64,000 nt of DNA from Candidatus Saccharimonadota bacterium (GCA_028288995.1 JAQGHF010000003.1:248001-312000), one strand, 5' to 3'. Shown: positions 34,349-43,657, numbered from the stretch's first letter. The notes: a model not told the origin generated them from the sequence alone. Numbers and translations: made by a program.

Positions 34349-35251
34349 ATGATTACCTGGTTTACCGGAGAGAACACATTTGATATTCAGCAAGCCGTGA
34401 AGGCTATTTTAGAGAAGTTCGATGGCACTGCGGAACGAATCGACGGAACGATGATTGAACTAAAAAATATTCCTGATCTTTTAATGGGTGGCACATTGTT
34501 TGCCGAAAAACGCTTGGTGATTATCAAGGATCTTTCACAAAATAGTGCTGTCTGGGAGAAGCTTCCTGAATGGATTGATCGTATCTCGGACGATATTGAT
34601 GTCGTGTTGATCGATAGCAAACCTGATAAGCGAACCACTGGCTATAAAGAAGTGAAGAAACGTGTCGTCTTGAAAGAGTTCCCCGTTTGGGGAGATCGCG
34701 ACCAACCACTTGCTGAAGCGTGGGTACTGAAACAGGCTGAGAGTCTTGGACTACACTTGGATAAAAAACTAGCGCACCATATTGTGGAACGAGTGGGACT
34801 TGATCAATGGCAGCTCATCAACGGGCTAGAGAAGCTCTCATTTCTTGAGACTGTGACGCCTGAAACGATCAATGACAGTATTGAGCCGAATCCTTCCGAA
34901 AATGTCTTTCAGTTATTTGAACTTGCACTTGAGAGTCGCCGCGAAGCGGTCCACGATATGATTCGAACGCTTGAACTCGTTGAGGATCCGTATAAGTTAT
35001 TTGCACTGCTTTCGTCGCAAGCATTTCAATTGGTAGCTGTCGCAAGTGCTGGACCTGCCAATAACCCTGCGAAAGAGTTTGGTATTCATCCGTACGTTGC
35101 GGGAAAGTTATCACGTCATGGCAATAGGCTAGGGGCGCGTGGTTCGGCACGTATTCTGGCGACTTTTGCGCAGACTGATGCTGATATGAAACGTTCAAGA
35201 GGCGAGCCGTGGCTGCTGATTGAGCGAACGCTCCTATCGATGAGTAATTAA
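34349..35251 (+). CDS. holA: DNA polymerase III delta subunit-like protein
   Basis: Clamp-loader subunit that opens the sliding clamp. The N-terminal domain lacks a working P-loop, as expected for delta (ITWFTGENTFDIQQAVKAIL), with a DVVLIDSKPDKRTTGYK strand/switch region. The C-terminal region carries LFELALESRREAVHDMIRTL and LLSSQAFQLVAVASA, matching the DNA pol III delta C-terminal helices. 300 residues is slightly shorter than E. coli HolA (343). It is divergent in sequence, so the call rests on the general pattern and its place just before rpsT, where holA lies in many bacteria. Confidence 0.8.
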   Translation: MITWFTGENTFDIQQAVKAILEKFDGTAERIDGTMIELKNIPDLLMGGTLFAEKRLVIIKDLSQNSAVWEKLPEWIDRISDDIDVVLIDSKPDKRTTGYKEVKKRVVLKEFPVWGDRDQPLAEAWVLKQAESLGLHLDKKLAHHIVERVGLDQWQLINGLEKLSFLETVTPETINDSIEPNPSENVFQLFELALESRREAVHDMIRTLELVEDPYKLFALLSSQAFQLVAVASAGPANNPAKEFGIHPYVAGKLSRHGNRLGARGSARILATFAQTDADMKRSRGEPWLLIERTLLSMSN

Positions 35252-35284
35252 AAAAATAACCTCCCGAGACGAGAGGTTATTTTT
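35252..35284. terminator. Bidirectional terminator between holA and rpsT
   Basis: AAATAACCTC (35254-35263) pairs with GAGGTTATTT (35273-35282) around a 9-base loop, with A-run before and T-run after, so it serves both convergent genes. Confidence 0.85.
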
Positions 35285-35304
35285 GCATATGAGTAGCGAG
35301 AAAA

Positions 35305-35679
35305 CTATTTTTTTGCTGCTGGTTTCTTGGCAACGGTAGTTTTGACTGGAGCTTTCTTTGCTGGAGCAGCTTTAGCGGCTGGCTTCTTCGCAGCAGTAGT
35401 TTTAGCTGGCGTAGCTTTCTTGGCAGTACCAAGCTTTACACCTGCAGCTTTTGCAGTTTTTGAAAGACTCGCCTTACGCCGCGCAGCAGTGTTCTTGTCG
35501 AGGAGATTCTTTTTTACAGCTGTGTCGATTTCGCTCTGTGCCTTTGAAAGGGTAGCAGCACTAGGGTTCGCAGTGAATGCCTTAACAGCGTCTTTGATAT
35601 CACGCTTAATACCAACGTTTCGTTCGTTGCGTTTGATGGTTTGTTTTGCTCGCTTGATAGCGGATTTGATGATTGGCAC
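35305..35679 (-). CDS. rpsT: Ribosomal protein S20 with long Lys/Ala/Pro tail
   Basis: Small-subunit protein binding 16S rRNA. The S20 core occupies about residues 1-85: PIIKSAIKRAKQTIKRNERN, then the second and third helices with DTAVKKNLLDKNTAARRKASL. Standard S20 ends here (about 86-90 residues). This protein adds about 38 residues of AKKPAAK and TPAKTTAAKK type repeats, resembling histone-H1-like tails. The start is GTG 35679 with AAGGAA upstream. A similar basic tail is at the N terminus of MscL here. Confidence 0.93.
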   Translation of the reverse strand: MPIIKSAIKRAKQTIKRNERNVGIKRDIKDAVKAFTANPSAATLSKAQSEIDTAVKKNLLDKNTAARRKASLSKTAKAAGVKLGTAKKATPAKTTAAKKPAAKAAPAKKAPVKTTVAKKPAAKK

Positions 35680-35737
35680 TATGGGTTTCCTTGTCTCTAT
35701 AAATGCTATTAGTAGCTTGTAATCTATTCAAAGGGTG

Positions 35738-35766
35738 ATTATAGAGGAAAACGCGTTAATTGTAAA
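35738..35766 (-). promoter_or_regulatory. rpsT promoter
   Basis: Minus strand: TTTACA (35761-35766), 17 bp, TATAAT (35738-35743). This gives a leader of about 50 bases with AAGGAA before the GTG start. Confidence 0.6.
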
Positions 35767-35782
35767 GTGTCAGTAGCATTTG

Positions 35783-35812
35783 TTGACGACCCTAAAACCC
35801 TTATGGTATAGT
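35783..35812 (+). promoter_or_regulatory. Promoter of the DHH-like gene
   Basis: TTGACG (35783-35788), 18 bp, TATAGT (35807-35812); leader of about 40 bases to ATG 35860. Confidence 0.6.
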
Positions 35813-35859
35813 AATCCCATAAACGTACGGTTAACGCCAAAAAAAGAAACATAAGCAAT

Positions 35860-37545
35860 ATGGACGATATAAAAGCCAAACAACAGATTGTCGAAAAGAT
35901 TAAGTCAGCGACGAACATTCTCGTGACCGTTTCGAATAGTCCTTCTGTTGATGCGTTGTCTTCGGCACTGGGGTTAACGCTGCTGCTTGATAAGCTGGAA
36001 AAACATCCAACTGCGGTCTTTAGTGGAGACGTTCCACCGGCTATCGCATTCCTCAAACCGGAGGAGACTTTTGACGAAACAACCGATAGTCTTCGTGATT
36101 TTATCATTGCGCTCGATAAAGAGAAGGCTGACCACCTCCGCTACAAAGTAGAAGGTGATAGCGTCAAAATCTTTATTACGCCGTACAAAACGACCATTAC
36201 CAGTGATGACCTTGAGTTCAGCCAGGGTGATTTCAATGTAGAGTTGGTGATTGCGCTTGGTGTCGATATTCAGGAGCACCTTGATGGTGCCTTAGAATCA
36301 CATGGGCAGATTCTTCATGATGCAGATATTATTACCGTGACGGCTGGAGAGCAGGTCAGTAACCTCGGTGGTATTGACTGGCACGATGACCAGGCAAGTA
36401 GCCTGAGTGAAATGGTGAGTGGGCTTGCTGAAGCGCTCAAGAGTGACAAAAACAAATCACTGCTTGATGCATCAATCGCTACTGCCTTTCTTACGGGTAT
36501 TGTCGCCGAGACAGACCGCTTTAGTAACACACATACAACCTCTCGTGTCATGACCATTGCTGCACAGCTTATGGGCGCCGGTGCTGACCAGCAATTAATT
36601 GCTTCTAAACTGCAAGAATCACATCAAATCGGAAATCTTGACGTTACTAAGGATGAAGCATCACATGAAGCTCCTAAAGAAGACGAGAAAGAAGCGTCTC
36701 AGTACAAAGAGTCCTTATCAATTAGCCACAAGCCAAGTGAAACACTAGAGGAAATGGACAAACGCGTGAAAGCTGCTGAACAGGAAGAAGCAGTGATTGT
36801 CGCTGATGAAGCATTAACTGTTGAACAAGGTGAACACACTGGCAATACACATGCTGCTGGTGCGTATGCCTTTGACGATGAAGGCGATGCTCACAAAGAA
36901 GAAATTGTGACCGAGCCAACGCCCGAGCCAACCCCTACGCCTAGTCCTGAGCCGTCTGTCATATCTGAGTCTACCGTTTCGCATACTCTCGCTTCTGAAC
37001 CAGAGATCGAACCCTCACTTGGTGGAACACTGAACGCGACTACTGAGCAAGCGGCCGAAGACGCACGTCGTGCTGAAGAAAATGATCAAAATAAGACAAT
37101 TTTGACGCATTCATATCTTGATTCATCACCAGGGGGTGCACCACCTAGCTCTGCAACAGGAGCTGGATCGTCCTATGTTCTTGGGCATGATGAAGTGGCT
37201 ACAACTGAAGAGCCTGTCGCTTCGTCGGCAGCACAACCTGAAACAATGGGTCATGAACTAGTTATCGAGCCATCTGTGGCGCCGATTCCATCAACTCCAG
37301 TAGACCTTGGACTTCCAATGCCACCAGCAGTACCAGACTTTTCTGCGCAGCCTGCAGCTGGTTCAGCGTACGCGCTCGACGCAGCACCAGCAGCACCCGC
37401 AGTGCAGCCTGAAATCCTAGGTGATATTCTTGCTCCAGAGCCTCCTACCGCACCTCCTGCACCTGTACAGCCACCAGTTCCACCAGTAACGCCTCCTTCT
37501 AATGATCCTGGTCAATTCCAGATACCCACTCAGCCGGATCAGTAA
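35860..37545 (+). CDS. DHH-superfamily (NrnA-like) protein with degenerate active site and long disordered tail
   Basis: The first 260 residues follow the DHH/DHHA1 phosphoesterase plan of NrnA/RecJ-like proteins: SNSPSVDALSSALGLTLLL aligns with the HxxPDGDAxGSALAL motif, and TGIVAETDRFSNTHTTSRVM with the TGxxTDTGxFxxxNTT motif. The His and Asp metal ligands of motif I are largely replaced (Asn, Ser, Val), and no DHH triplet is seen, so nuclease activity is doubtful. Residues about 275-561 are acidic then Pro/Ala-rich and probably disordered. It sits directly before truB, where nrnA lies in many bacteria (infB-rbfA-nrnA-truB), so it is probably a positional orthologue that has changed function. 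Confidence 0.7.
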   Translation: MDDIKAKQQIVEKIKSATNILVTVSNSPSVDALSSALGLTLLLDKLEKHPTAVFSGDVPPAIAFLKPEETFDETTDSLRDFIIALDKEKADHLRYKVEGDSVKIFITPYKTTITSDDLEFSQGDFNVELVIALGVDIQEHLDGALESHGQILHDADIITVTAGEQVSNLGGIDWHDDQASSLSEMVSGLAEALKSDKNKSLLDASIATAFLTGIVAETDRFSNTHTTSRVMTIAAQLMGAGADQQLIASKLQESHQIGNLDVTKDEASHEAPKEDEKEASQYKESLSISHKPSETLEEMDKRVKAAEQEEAVIVADEALTVEQGEHTGNTHAAGAYAFDDEGDAHKEEIVTEPTPEPTPTPSPEPSVISESTVSHTLASEPEIEPSLGGTLNATTEQAAEDARRAEENDQNKTILTHSYLDSSPGGAPPSSATGAGSSYVLGHDEVATTEEPVASSAAQPETMGHELVIEPSVAPIPSTPVDLGLPMPPAVPDFSAQPAAGSAYALDAAPAAPAVQPEILGDILAPEPPTAPPAPVQPPVPPVTPPSNDPGQFQIPTQPDQ

Positions 37546-37573
37546 TAACTCGCCCCGTAAAGCATAATTAGGG

Positions 37574-37586
37574 TATAATCCCTTCT
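37574..37586 (+). promoter_or_regulatory. -10 box of truB, leaderless arrangement
   Basis: TATAAT (37574-37579) then seven bases to ATG 37587. Confidence 0.55.
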
Positions 37587-38246
37587 ATGCAAGAAGATAG
37601 TGTCCTTTTGATTGATAAGCCGAGCGGCATGACCAGCTTTGGCGTTGTTGCACGTGTCCGTCGAAAACTATCTCAGCAACTAGGCAAGAAAGCCAAAGTA
37701 GGGCACACGGGAACACTCGACCCGTTTGCGACTGGTCTTATGATCATTGTGACTGGTAAAGAATGTCGTAACGCTGGGACCTATTCAAAACTCGACAAAG
37801 TCTACGAAGCAACCATTCGTTTAGGACAGACAAGCTCTACGGGCGACCCTGAGGGTGAGATTACAGAAATCTCTGATATACAACCAACCCTTGATGAAGT
37901 GACCGAAGCGCTCTCGCAGTTCGTTGGTGAGATCCAACAAACGCCACCAATTTACAGCGCCATTAAAATTAATGGGCAGCGTGCCTATAAACTCGCTCGC
38001 AAAGGTGAGACAGTTGAAATGCCGGTTCGCACCGTCACGATCTTTAGTCTCGAACTTGTTGACTACATATATCCAGATATTAAAATTCGCGTGCACGTCA
38101 GCAGCGGCACGTATATTCGAACGCTTGCTGAGGACATAGGAAAAGTCCTTGGAACTGGCGCCTATTGTACCCAACTTCGCCGAACAAAAATCGCCGACTT
38201 TTCAATCGACGATTCTGCTTTAACCAGCGAATACGAAACCTATTAG
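37587..38246 (+). CDS. truB: tRNA pseudouridine-55 synthase
   Basis: Isomerises U55 in the T loop of tRNAs. The start LLIDKPSGMTSFGVVARVR, the catalytic motif GHTGTLDPFATGLM (Asp) and the QTPPIYSAIKINGQRAYKLAR segment are all conserved, as is the VSSGTYIRTLAEDIG motif. At 219 residues it lacks the C-terminal PUA-like extension of longer TruB (about 300), which is common in reduced genomes. Leaderless start. It converges with the VirB6-like gene with only two bases between. Confidence 0.94.
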   Translation: MQEDSVLLIDKPSGMTSFGVVARVRRKLSQQLGKKAKVGHTGTLDPFATGLMIIVTGKECRNAGTYSKLDKVYEATIRLGQTSSTGDPEGEITEISDIQPTLDEVTEALSQFVGEIQQTPPIYSAIKINGQRAYKLARKGETVEMPVRTVTIFSLELVDYIYPDIKIRVHVSSGTYIRTLAEDIGKVLGTGAYCTQLRRTKIADFSIDDSALTSEYETY

Positions 38247-38248
38247 GT

Positions 38249-40906
38249 CTACATAAACTGACTGTAATCAACCGGCTTATCACCGTACTCTGCATCGAGC
38301 GCTTTGTGAATCGCAACAGTTTCCTGAAGACGGTCACCGAGTGATGCGCGGATATCAGGGTTTGTAAGCGCTTCAGTGAGCGTAAGGTAAGTTTTGCGAA
38401 GACCATTGACTGAGTCTGGCGAGCCACTTGCTTTTGCGTCTGCAATAACTCTTTGCATAGAAGATTGAGGATTCGTTCCCTTTAGGTTTGCGATGTCGCC
38501 CCAGAATCCTGCCTTAACGCTTGAAAGGTTACTAGCACTAATTTCACCAAGTGTTTCGGCCACGCTTGCGTTCATTTGTGCCTGGGTAGCGCCGGCAAGG
38601 CTAGGGTTAGCCTGAAGGTCAAATCCACCCTTTTCTTTCATCGTAGCGGCATTACGTGCAAGCACGCGGGTAACCATACTTTGATCGATATCTCTGGACA
38701 TACGCAGTGTACGCATGAGTGATACTTGGCCGTCTTGTGCCGCAGCTTCGACAGCAGCTTCAATAAGTGCAGCTGGTTCTCTTGAAGTACCTGTGCTTGC
38801 GGCGCTTGCCAAGTTGATAGCGTAGTTCTTCAGAGTCGTACCACTCTCGATTGCTCGAGCATTAAGTAACTGGACGCTACTATCAAGTGCTTCTTTTTCA
38901 AGCTTGATAAGTGCGCCACGGGCACTTGCTTCTGCACGTATGAGACCATTTGGATCAACACCGGCAGCAACGTTGAGGAGCGCTCTTGATGCGACCGTGT
39001 TTGCCGTAAAGGCCGAAGAGATATTCTTCTGTTGCATATATGAAGCCGATTGCGCACGCTGCGTTTCTGCTGCAGTAGCCGTAATGTCTGCTTTCATATC
39101 GGTCATGAGGGTATTAAGCTCACCAGTAGCAACGCGTCGTCCAGAACCGTATTCCTTGATGTCGGCATTTGTTACTTCGGTCGCTCGTGTCAACGCAACT
39201 TTACTTGCTTCCAATCGAAGATTTTCAAGGTGAAGGGCAGAACCGGTGCTATTGAGAACATGTTGTGCGTGCGCCTTGTTCTGGTTTTCGATACGCTCTT
39301 TTGCGAGATCAGCTTGGTGCATATCTGTGTGAAGATTGCGGTACCCAGGCATCTTGTGGTAGCGGTTCTCTCCTTCAGTAGTGTATAGACCAGTGCGGTC
39401 CTTCACCCGACGATTGTTGTTATCAAGTGCCCGAGCGATACGACGTGCCCCGTTGTACCATTTGAGGTTATTGTCACGTAATCCACGTTGGCGGTGCATT
39501 GCTGCACGATCGCCAGACCATGCCTTTGTACGGTCCAGAAGCCCCTTCTTTGGATCGTTGACAATTCCGGCGATCTTTCCGAGCAGACCACCACTGAGTT
39601 TGAGGAGGAGTGGTGTAATAACGAGTGGCGCAACTTGAACCGCAAGTCCAAAGATGACAACGGTGATTGATGTCGCATTTTGAATGATAATGCCCCCAGC
39701 AAGCTGTGATCCACCAAAGACCAGTGAGAATGCAGGGAAGAATATGAGCATGGTCATGAAGAGCTCGCGCCACTTCTTGAACCACTGTTCAGTGTTCGGT
39801 AACAGGTAGGCAACGAAGGCTAGTGGTGCGATGACGATGAGGATGATAATAATTGCTTGTCGAGCTGCGAGGATGAGGAGTACGACAAGGATTGTGCCGA
39901 GCAATCCGATAAGCACAGGAACGAGGAGATAGACCGCACTGGCGATGGTTCCACCAGTTGCAATAATGACGCCGATAGTTGCCGCACCACCCGATAGGAC
40001 GAAGGCAGTGATTGCCGACCAGCCCATATCGTTTGAGTTAGTCCAGGTATCATTACTGATATTAAAGGTGTTCTGTCGAATTGTATTAAAGACATCTTGT
40101 AGCGAGTAGCCGAGAATATTCGAGATATCGAGCGCGAGTGCACATATAATGTACGACACGTTCACGAGTACCGCGGCAATGATTAGTCGAGGAAGGAGTT
40201 TCTTTAGACCGTAGTTACTGATGCCCATGTTTGTGAGCTGAGAGTAGATAATGATGAGGAAGACGATAATAAACGCCACGTTGGCAATACCACGCATGAC
40301 GTTCCAGGCGATGTAGAGGTCGTTGTTGGTGTTTGTTGTGTTCGCTGGTTGTACAACGAGAAAGCCTTTTACGATATTAAAGATGTTGTCCATGCCATCT
40401 GCGAGGAAAGTGGTAATAGGGCAGATGATCCAGCCAACACCTTGAATAGTACAAGAACTATAACTGCTCTGGCTACCTTGAGGAGTAATGGTAATAGCTT
40501 GCTTGCTTGATGGGTTCGAGAATACCTTCTGTGAAGAGTAGTCATACGTCGCAAAGGTTGCTGTTTGTGCTGTTGGAGGGTCTACCCCAGGTGTAAAATA
40601 GATGACAAAGGCTTTTACTGTCGCCGGCGGATTTCCGCCACTGTTGTCTGGGGTGTAGAGGTAGTAGTTGGTGCCAACCGGAAGGTTAATGCTATCTCCA
40701 GCTTTTGCTGCAGTCTGGGCGAAGTATTGGTGACCGTCATAAAGGATGCTTGCACCCTTCCACGTAGCAGGGGACGCGGCGGCGTGCGTAGCGGTGTGAC
40801 TACCGAAGGTTGCCCACAACAAGGCCGCGATGAACACGGTCAAGACAAACGTTAAGATACTACGCACGGAGAACCCTCGGCGCGAAGTGGACCACACTCG
40901 TTCCAT
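38249..40906 (-). CDS. Large polytopic membrane protein, VirB6/TrbL-like (type IV secretion-related)
   Basis: 885 residues. An N-terminal signal-like helix (SILTFVLTVFIAALLWATF) is followed by an extracytoplasmic domain of about 150 residues, then a block of about seven to eight membrane helices (roughly residues 190-480; NVAFIIVFLIIIYSQL, KLLPRLIIAAVLVNVSYIIC and others), and a long, charged, Ala-rich helical cytoplasmic tail (about 490-885) beginning DPKKGLLDRTKAWSGDRAAM. This resembles the VirB6/TrbL inner-membrane components found with VirB4 ATPases in CPR genomes; no VirB4 is in the window. It may form part of a secretion or DNA-uptake apparatus. Assignment rests on topology and general resemblance. 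Confidence 0.6.
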   Translation of the reverse strand: MERVWSTSRRGFSVRSILTFVLTVFIAALLWATFGSHTATHAAASPATWKGASILYDGHQYFAQTAAKAGDSINLPVGTNYYLYTPDNSGGNPPATVKAFVIYFTPGVDPPTAQTATFATYDYSSQKVFSNPSSKQAITITPQGSQSSYSSCTIQGVGWIICPITTFLADGMDNIFNIVKGFLVVQPANTTNTNNDLYIAWNVMRGIANVAFIIVFLIIIYSQLTNMGISNYGLKKLLPRLIIAAVLVNVSYIICALALDISNILGYSLQDVFNTIRQNTFNISNDTWTNSNDMGWSAITAFVLSGGAATIGVIIATGGTIASAVYLLVPVLIGLLGTILVVLLILAARQAIIIILIVIAPLAFVAYLLPNTEQWFKKWRELFMTMLIFFPAFSLVFGGSQLAGGIIIQNATSITVVIFGLAVQVAPLVITPLLLKLSGGLLGKIAGIVNDPKKGLLDRTKAWSGDRAAMHRQRGLRDNNLKWYNGARRIARALDNNNRRVKDRTGLYTTEGENRYHKMPGYRNLHTDMHQADLAKERIENQNKAHAQHVLNSTGSALHLENLRLEASKVALTRATEVTNADIKEYGSGRRVATGELNTLMTDMKADITATAAETQRAQSASYMQQKNISSAFTANTVASRALLNVAAGVDPNGLIRAEASARGALIKLEKEALDSSVQLLNARAIESGTTLKNYAINLASAASTGTSREPAALIEAAVEAAAQDGQVSLMRTLRMSRDIDQSMVTRVLARNAATMKEKGGFDLQANPSLAGATQAQMNASVAETLGEISASNLSSVKAGFWGDIANLKGTNPQSSMQRVIADAKASGSPDSVNGLRKTYLTLTEALTNPDIRASLGDRLQETVAIHKALDAEYGDKPVDYSQFM

Positions 40907-41016
40907 ATCGGTGCAATAATAGCATAGAACAGATCAAAAGTCAATGCTCATGCTAATTAAAACTTGTCTTAAGACTCCTGTCATCTAGGTCCGAAAATGT
41001 CGTTTGTAGCACCCCC

Positions 41017-41045
41017 TTGAAAGGGTGGAAGAATTCTGGTACAAT
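41017..41045 (+). promoter_or_regulatory. rpsO promoter
   Basis: TTGAAA (41017-41022), 17 bp, TACAAT (41040-41045), nine bases before ATG 41055. Confidence 0.7.
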
Positions 41046-41054
41046 ACACACCTG

Positions 41055-41321
41055 ATGATTACAGCAGAAAACAAAGCCGCAGCCTTCAAGCTAACGCAGA
41101 CACACAAAACAGACGTTGGTAGCCCACAAGCCCAAGCGTCTGTGCTGACGACTCGTATTAAAGAAGTGACACTCCACCTTCAGACAAACAAGCACGACCA
41201 CATGGGTCGTCGCGGATTGATCCAAATGGTGGCACGTCGTAAAAAGCTTCTGAAATACCTCGAAGCCAAAGACTTCGAAGCTTACAAAGCGACCGTCGCA
41301 AAACTTGGACTCCGTAAATAA
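41055..41321 (+). CDS. rpsO: Ribosomal protein S15
   Basis: Binds 16S rRNA in the platform of the small subunit. The four-helix protein matches throughout: SPQAQASVLTTRIKEVTLHL, the HKHDHMGRRGLIQMVARRK-type segment (NKHDHMGRRGLIQMV), KKLLKYLEAKDFEAY and the end LGLRK. 88 residues is the standard length when started at ATG 41055 (MITAENKA); the longer frame from 41025 runs through the promoter. The stop lies within the terminator hairpin. rpsO before pnp is a common bacterial order. Confidence 0.96.
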   Translation: MITAENKAAAFKLTQTHKTDVGSPQAQASVLTTRIKEVTLHLQTNKHDHMGRRGLIQMVARRKKLLKYLEAKDFEAYKATVAKLGLRK

Positions 41322-41338
41322 TACGGAGTTCTTTTTTT
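41309..41338 (+). terminator. Intrinsic terminator at the end of rpsO
   Basis: ACTCCGTA (41309-41316) and TACGGAGT (41322-41329) form an 8-bp stem overlapping the stop codon, followed by TCTTTTTTT. Confidence 0.8.
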
Positions 41339-41366
41339 ATGAGGGTAGGGAACGCCTTGTAACTGT

Positions 41367-41372
41367 TATAAT
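41367..41372 (+). promoter_or_regulatory. -10 box of pnp with long leader
   Basis: TATAAT at 41367-41372 gives a leader of about 125 bases to ATG 41503. The leader can form GGTGT/ACACC with T/A pairing at about 41410-41438. pnp leaders are autoregulatory in some bacteria; here that is only a possibility. GAAGGAGC is the ribosome site. Confidence 0.5.
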
Positions 41373-41502
41373 AGAAGAGTAAACGTGCATGGATGAGGTG
41401 CTGGATGCAGGTGTTTTTAATAAAAAACGCGTACACCCGTTACCTTCAAACATGTCTATTGCGAAGTAAAGCAGAAGAATTAAAAAAGAAGGAGCCTAGA
41501 CA

Positions 41503-43620
41503 ATGGCAACAATTAATCCATATGGTAAGGATATTATTAAAGTAACAACCGAGTTTGAGGGACGCCCTCTGACACTCGAAGTAAACCGAGTTGGATTTCG
41601 TAGCACTGGTTCGGTGCTCGTCACATACGGAGATACTGTCGTACTTGGTACAGCACAGGTTGGAACGCGTCCAATCGTCTTGGATTATTTCCCGCTCTCA
41701 ATCGACTATGAAGAAAAAATGTATGCAGCTGGAAAAATCAGCGGCAGCCGCTTCATCAAGCGTGAAGGTCGTCCTTCTGACGAAGCAATTCTTATCGGAC
41801 GTATTATTGATCGTCCAATTCGTCCACTGTTTCCAAAAGGCTACCGCCAAGAGGTCCAAGTGGTCGCAAGCGTCCTTTCTATGGACCCGTCTTTCCGTCC
41901 CGACATGGTTGGTATGATTGCCGCCAGTGCAGCACTGATGCTGACTGGAACACCGTTTGATGGTCCTGTTTCTGGACTTCGTATTGGCCGAGTAAATGGT
42001 GAGTTCAAGGCATTCCTTAGTCCTGAAGAACGCGAAGCAAGCGATCTTGACCTGGTTGTTGCTGGTATCGAAAGTGGTATCACGATGGTTGAAGCTGGTG
42101 CTGACCAGGTTCCAGAAGAAGTCGTTGCCGATGCACTTGCCTGGGCGTTTGAACACTACCAACCAGCGATTAAACTCCAAAAAGAATTAGCTGCGAAGAT
42201 TGCGCCTGTAAAGCAGGAATACACACTGACACTTCCAAACGAAGACATCCAAGCAGTCGTTAACGAATGGGTCCATGGCAAACTCGGTGAAGCAATCCGC
42301 AAGCCATATGCCGAACGTAACGAATTGGTTAATCAACTTCGTTGGGCGCTTCACACTGACATGGTTGAGAAGATTAGCGAAGACGAATACAAATCCCTTA
42401 AAGGTGAGTATGACGAAGCCTTTACGTCTGCCGTTCACAAAGATGTTCGTCGTGGCATTGTTGAAGACAACCTTCGTCCAGACGGTCGTAAGTTCGATGA
42501 AATCCGCCAACTTTCAAGTGAAGTAGGAGTATTACCTCGCACACACGGGTCATCACTCTTTACTCGTGGCATGACACAAGGGTTGAATATTATCACCCTT
42601 GCGCCACTGAGCTACGCACAAATGGTTGATACGATGGAAATTAGTGATGGTGAACGTCGTTATATGCACCACTACAATGCACCTGGTTACACTGTTGGTG
42701 AAGTCCAGCGCCTTGGTGGTCCTGGTCGCCGTGAAATTGGACATGGCTACCTTGCCGAGCGCGCCGTCCTCCCTGTGCTTCCTGCTGAAGAAGACTTCCC
42801 GTACGCGATTCGTAGTGTCACCGAAATCATGAGCCAAAACGGTTCAACTTCGATGGCTGCGACCTGTAGCTCAATCTTGGCACTTATGGATGCCGGAGTG
42901 CCAATTAAGGCACCAGTTTCTGGTATTGCCATGGGACTGATGATGGACGGTGACAAGCCATATATTCTTTCTGACATCGCTGATGCCGAAGACTTCGCGG
43001 GCGACATGGACTTCAAATCTGCGGGAACTGCTGCTGGTATTACTGCACTCCAAATGGACATGAAGGTTCACGGACTTCCTGTGGAGATCCTCCGCGACGC
43101 ACTGCTGACTGCTAAAGTTGGTCGTGCGCACATTCTAAAGCACATGCTGACAACACTCGCTGAGCCTCGTAAAGAACTCAGTCCATTTGCCCCACGTATC
43201 GAGAAGATCAAGATTAATCCTGAAAAAATTGGTGCAGTTATTGGTAAGGGTGGAGAAGTGATCAACAAAATTACCGCTGAAACTGGTGCTGAAATCGACA
43301 TCAAAGAAGACGGTTTAATCACTGTTGCTGGTCCGGATGCCGAAAAGATCAAACAGGCAATCGAGTGGATCCGTTCACTCACTGAAGAAGCCGAAGTAGG
43401 CAAGATCTACACTGGTACGGTCGTCAGTATCAAAGAATTTGGTGCCTTCATTAACATCATGCCCGGTCAAGATGGTATGGCGCATATTTCTCAGCTTTCA
43501 AACGAGCGCGTTGAAAAGGTAGAAGATGTGCTCCACGAAGGACAAGTCGTGAAAGCGAAGCTGATTGGTATCGACGAACGTGGTCGCTTTAGCCTTAGCC
43601 TTAAAGATATCGAACAGTAG
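41503..43620 (+). CDS. pnp: Polyribonucleotide nucleotidyltransferase (PNPase)
   Basis: Phosphorolytic 3'-5' exoribonuclease of mRNA decay. Two RNase PH domains are present, the first with TGSVLVTYGDTVVLGTAQVG and AGKISGSRFIKREGRPSDEA (split), the second with GSSLFTRGMTQ, the DTMEISDGERRYMHHYN segment and CSSILALMDAGVPIKAPVSG. A KH domain (IGAVIGKGGEVINKITAETG) and an S1 domain (GTVVSIKEFGAFINIMPGQD) end the protein. 705 residues is standard. It works beside RNase J and Orn, also in this window. Confidence 0.97.
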   Translation: MATINPYGKDIIKVTTEFEGRPLTLEVNRVGFRSTGSVLVTYGDTVVLGTAQVGTRPIVLDYFPLSIDYEEKMYAAGKISGSRFIKREGRPSDEAILIGRIIDRPIRPLFPKGYRQEVQVVASVLSMDPSFRPDMVGMIAASAALMLTGTPFDGPVSGLRIGRVNGEFKAFLSPEEREASDLDLVVAGIESGITMVEAGADQVPEEVVADALAWAFEHYQPAIKLQKELAAKIAPVKQEYTLTLPNEDIQAVVNEWVHGKLGEAIRKPYAERNELVNQLRWALHTDMVEKISEDEYKSLKGEYDEAFTSAVHKDVRRGIVEDNLRPDGRKFDEIRQLSSEVGVLPRTHGSSLFTRGMTQGLNIITLAPLSYAQMVDTMEISDGERRYMHHYNAPGYTVGEVQRLGGPGRREIGHGYLAERAVLPVLPAEEDFPYAIRSVTEIMSQNGSTSMAATCSSILALMDAGVPIKAPVSGIAMGLMMDGDKPYILSDIADAEDFAGDMDFKSAGTAAGITALQMDMKVHGLPVEILRDALLTAKVGRAHILKHMLTTLAEPRKELSPFAPRIEKIKINPEKIGAVIGKGGEVINKITAETGAEIDIKEDGLITVAGPDAEKIKQAIEWIRSLTEEAEVGKIYTGTVVSIKEFGAFINIMPGQDGMAHISQLSNERVEKVEDVLHEGQVVKAKLIGIDERGRFSLSLKDIEQ

Positions 43621-43657
43621 TCCGTAAATCTCTATAGCCACAAGCGTTTTTGCTCTG

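Noticed and set aside
38904-39233. Open frames antisense to the VirB6-like gene and other long antisense frames
   Set aside because: They follow the codon pattern of the gene on the other strand and have no ribosome sites or recognisable domains.
41025-41054. A longer S15 starting at ATG 41025
   Set aside because: This start lies between the -35 and -10 boxes of the rpsO promoter, and the family starts at the ATG at 41055.
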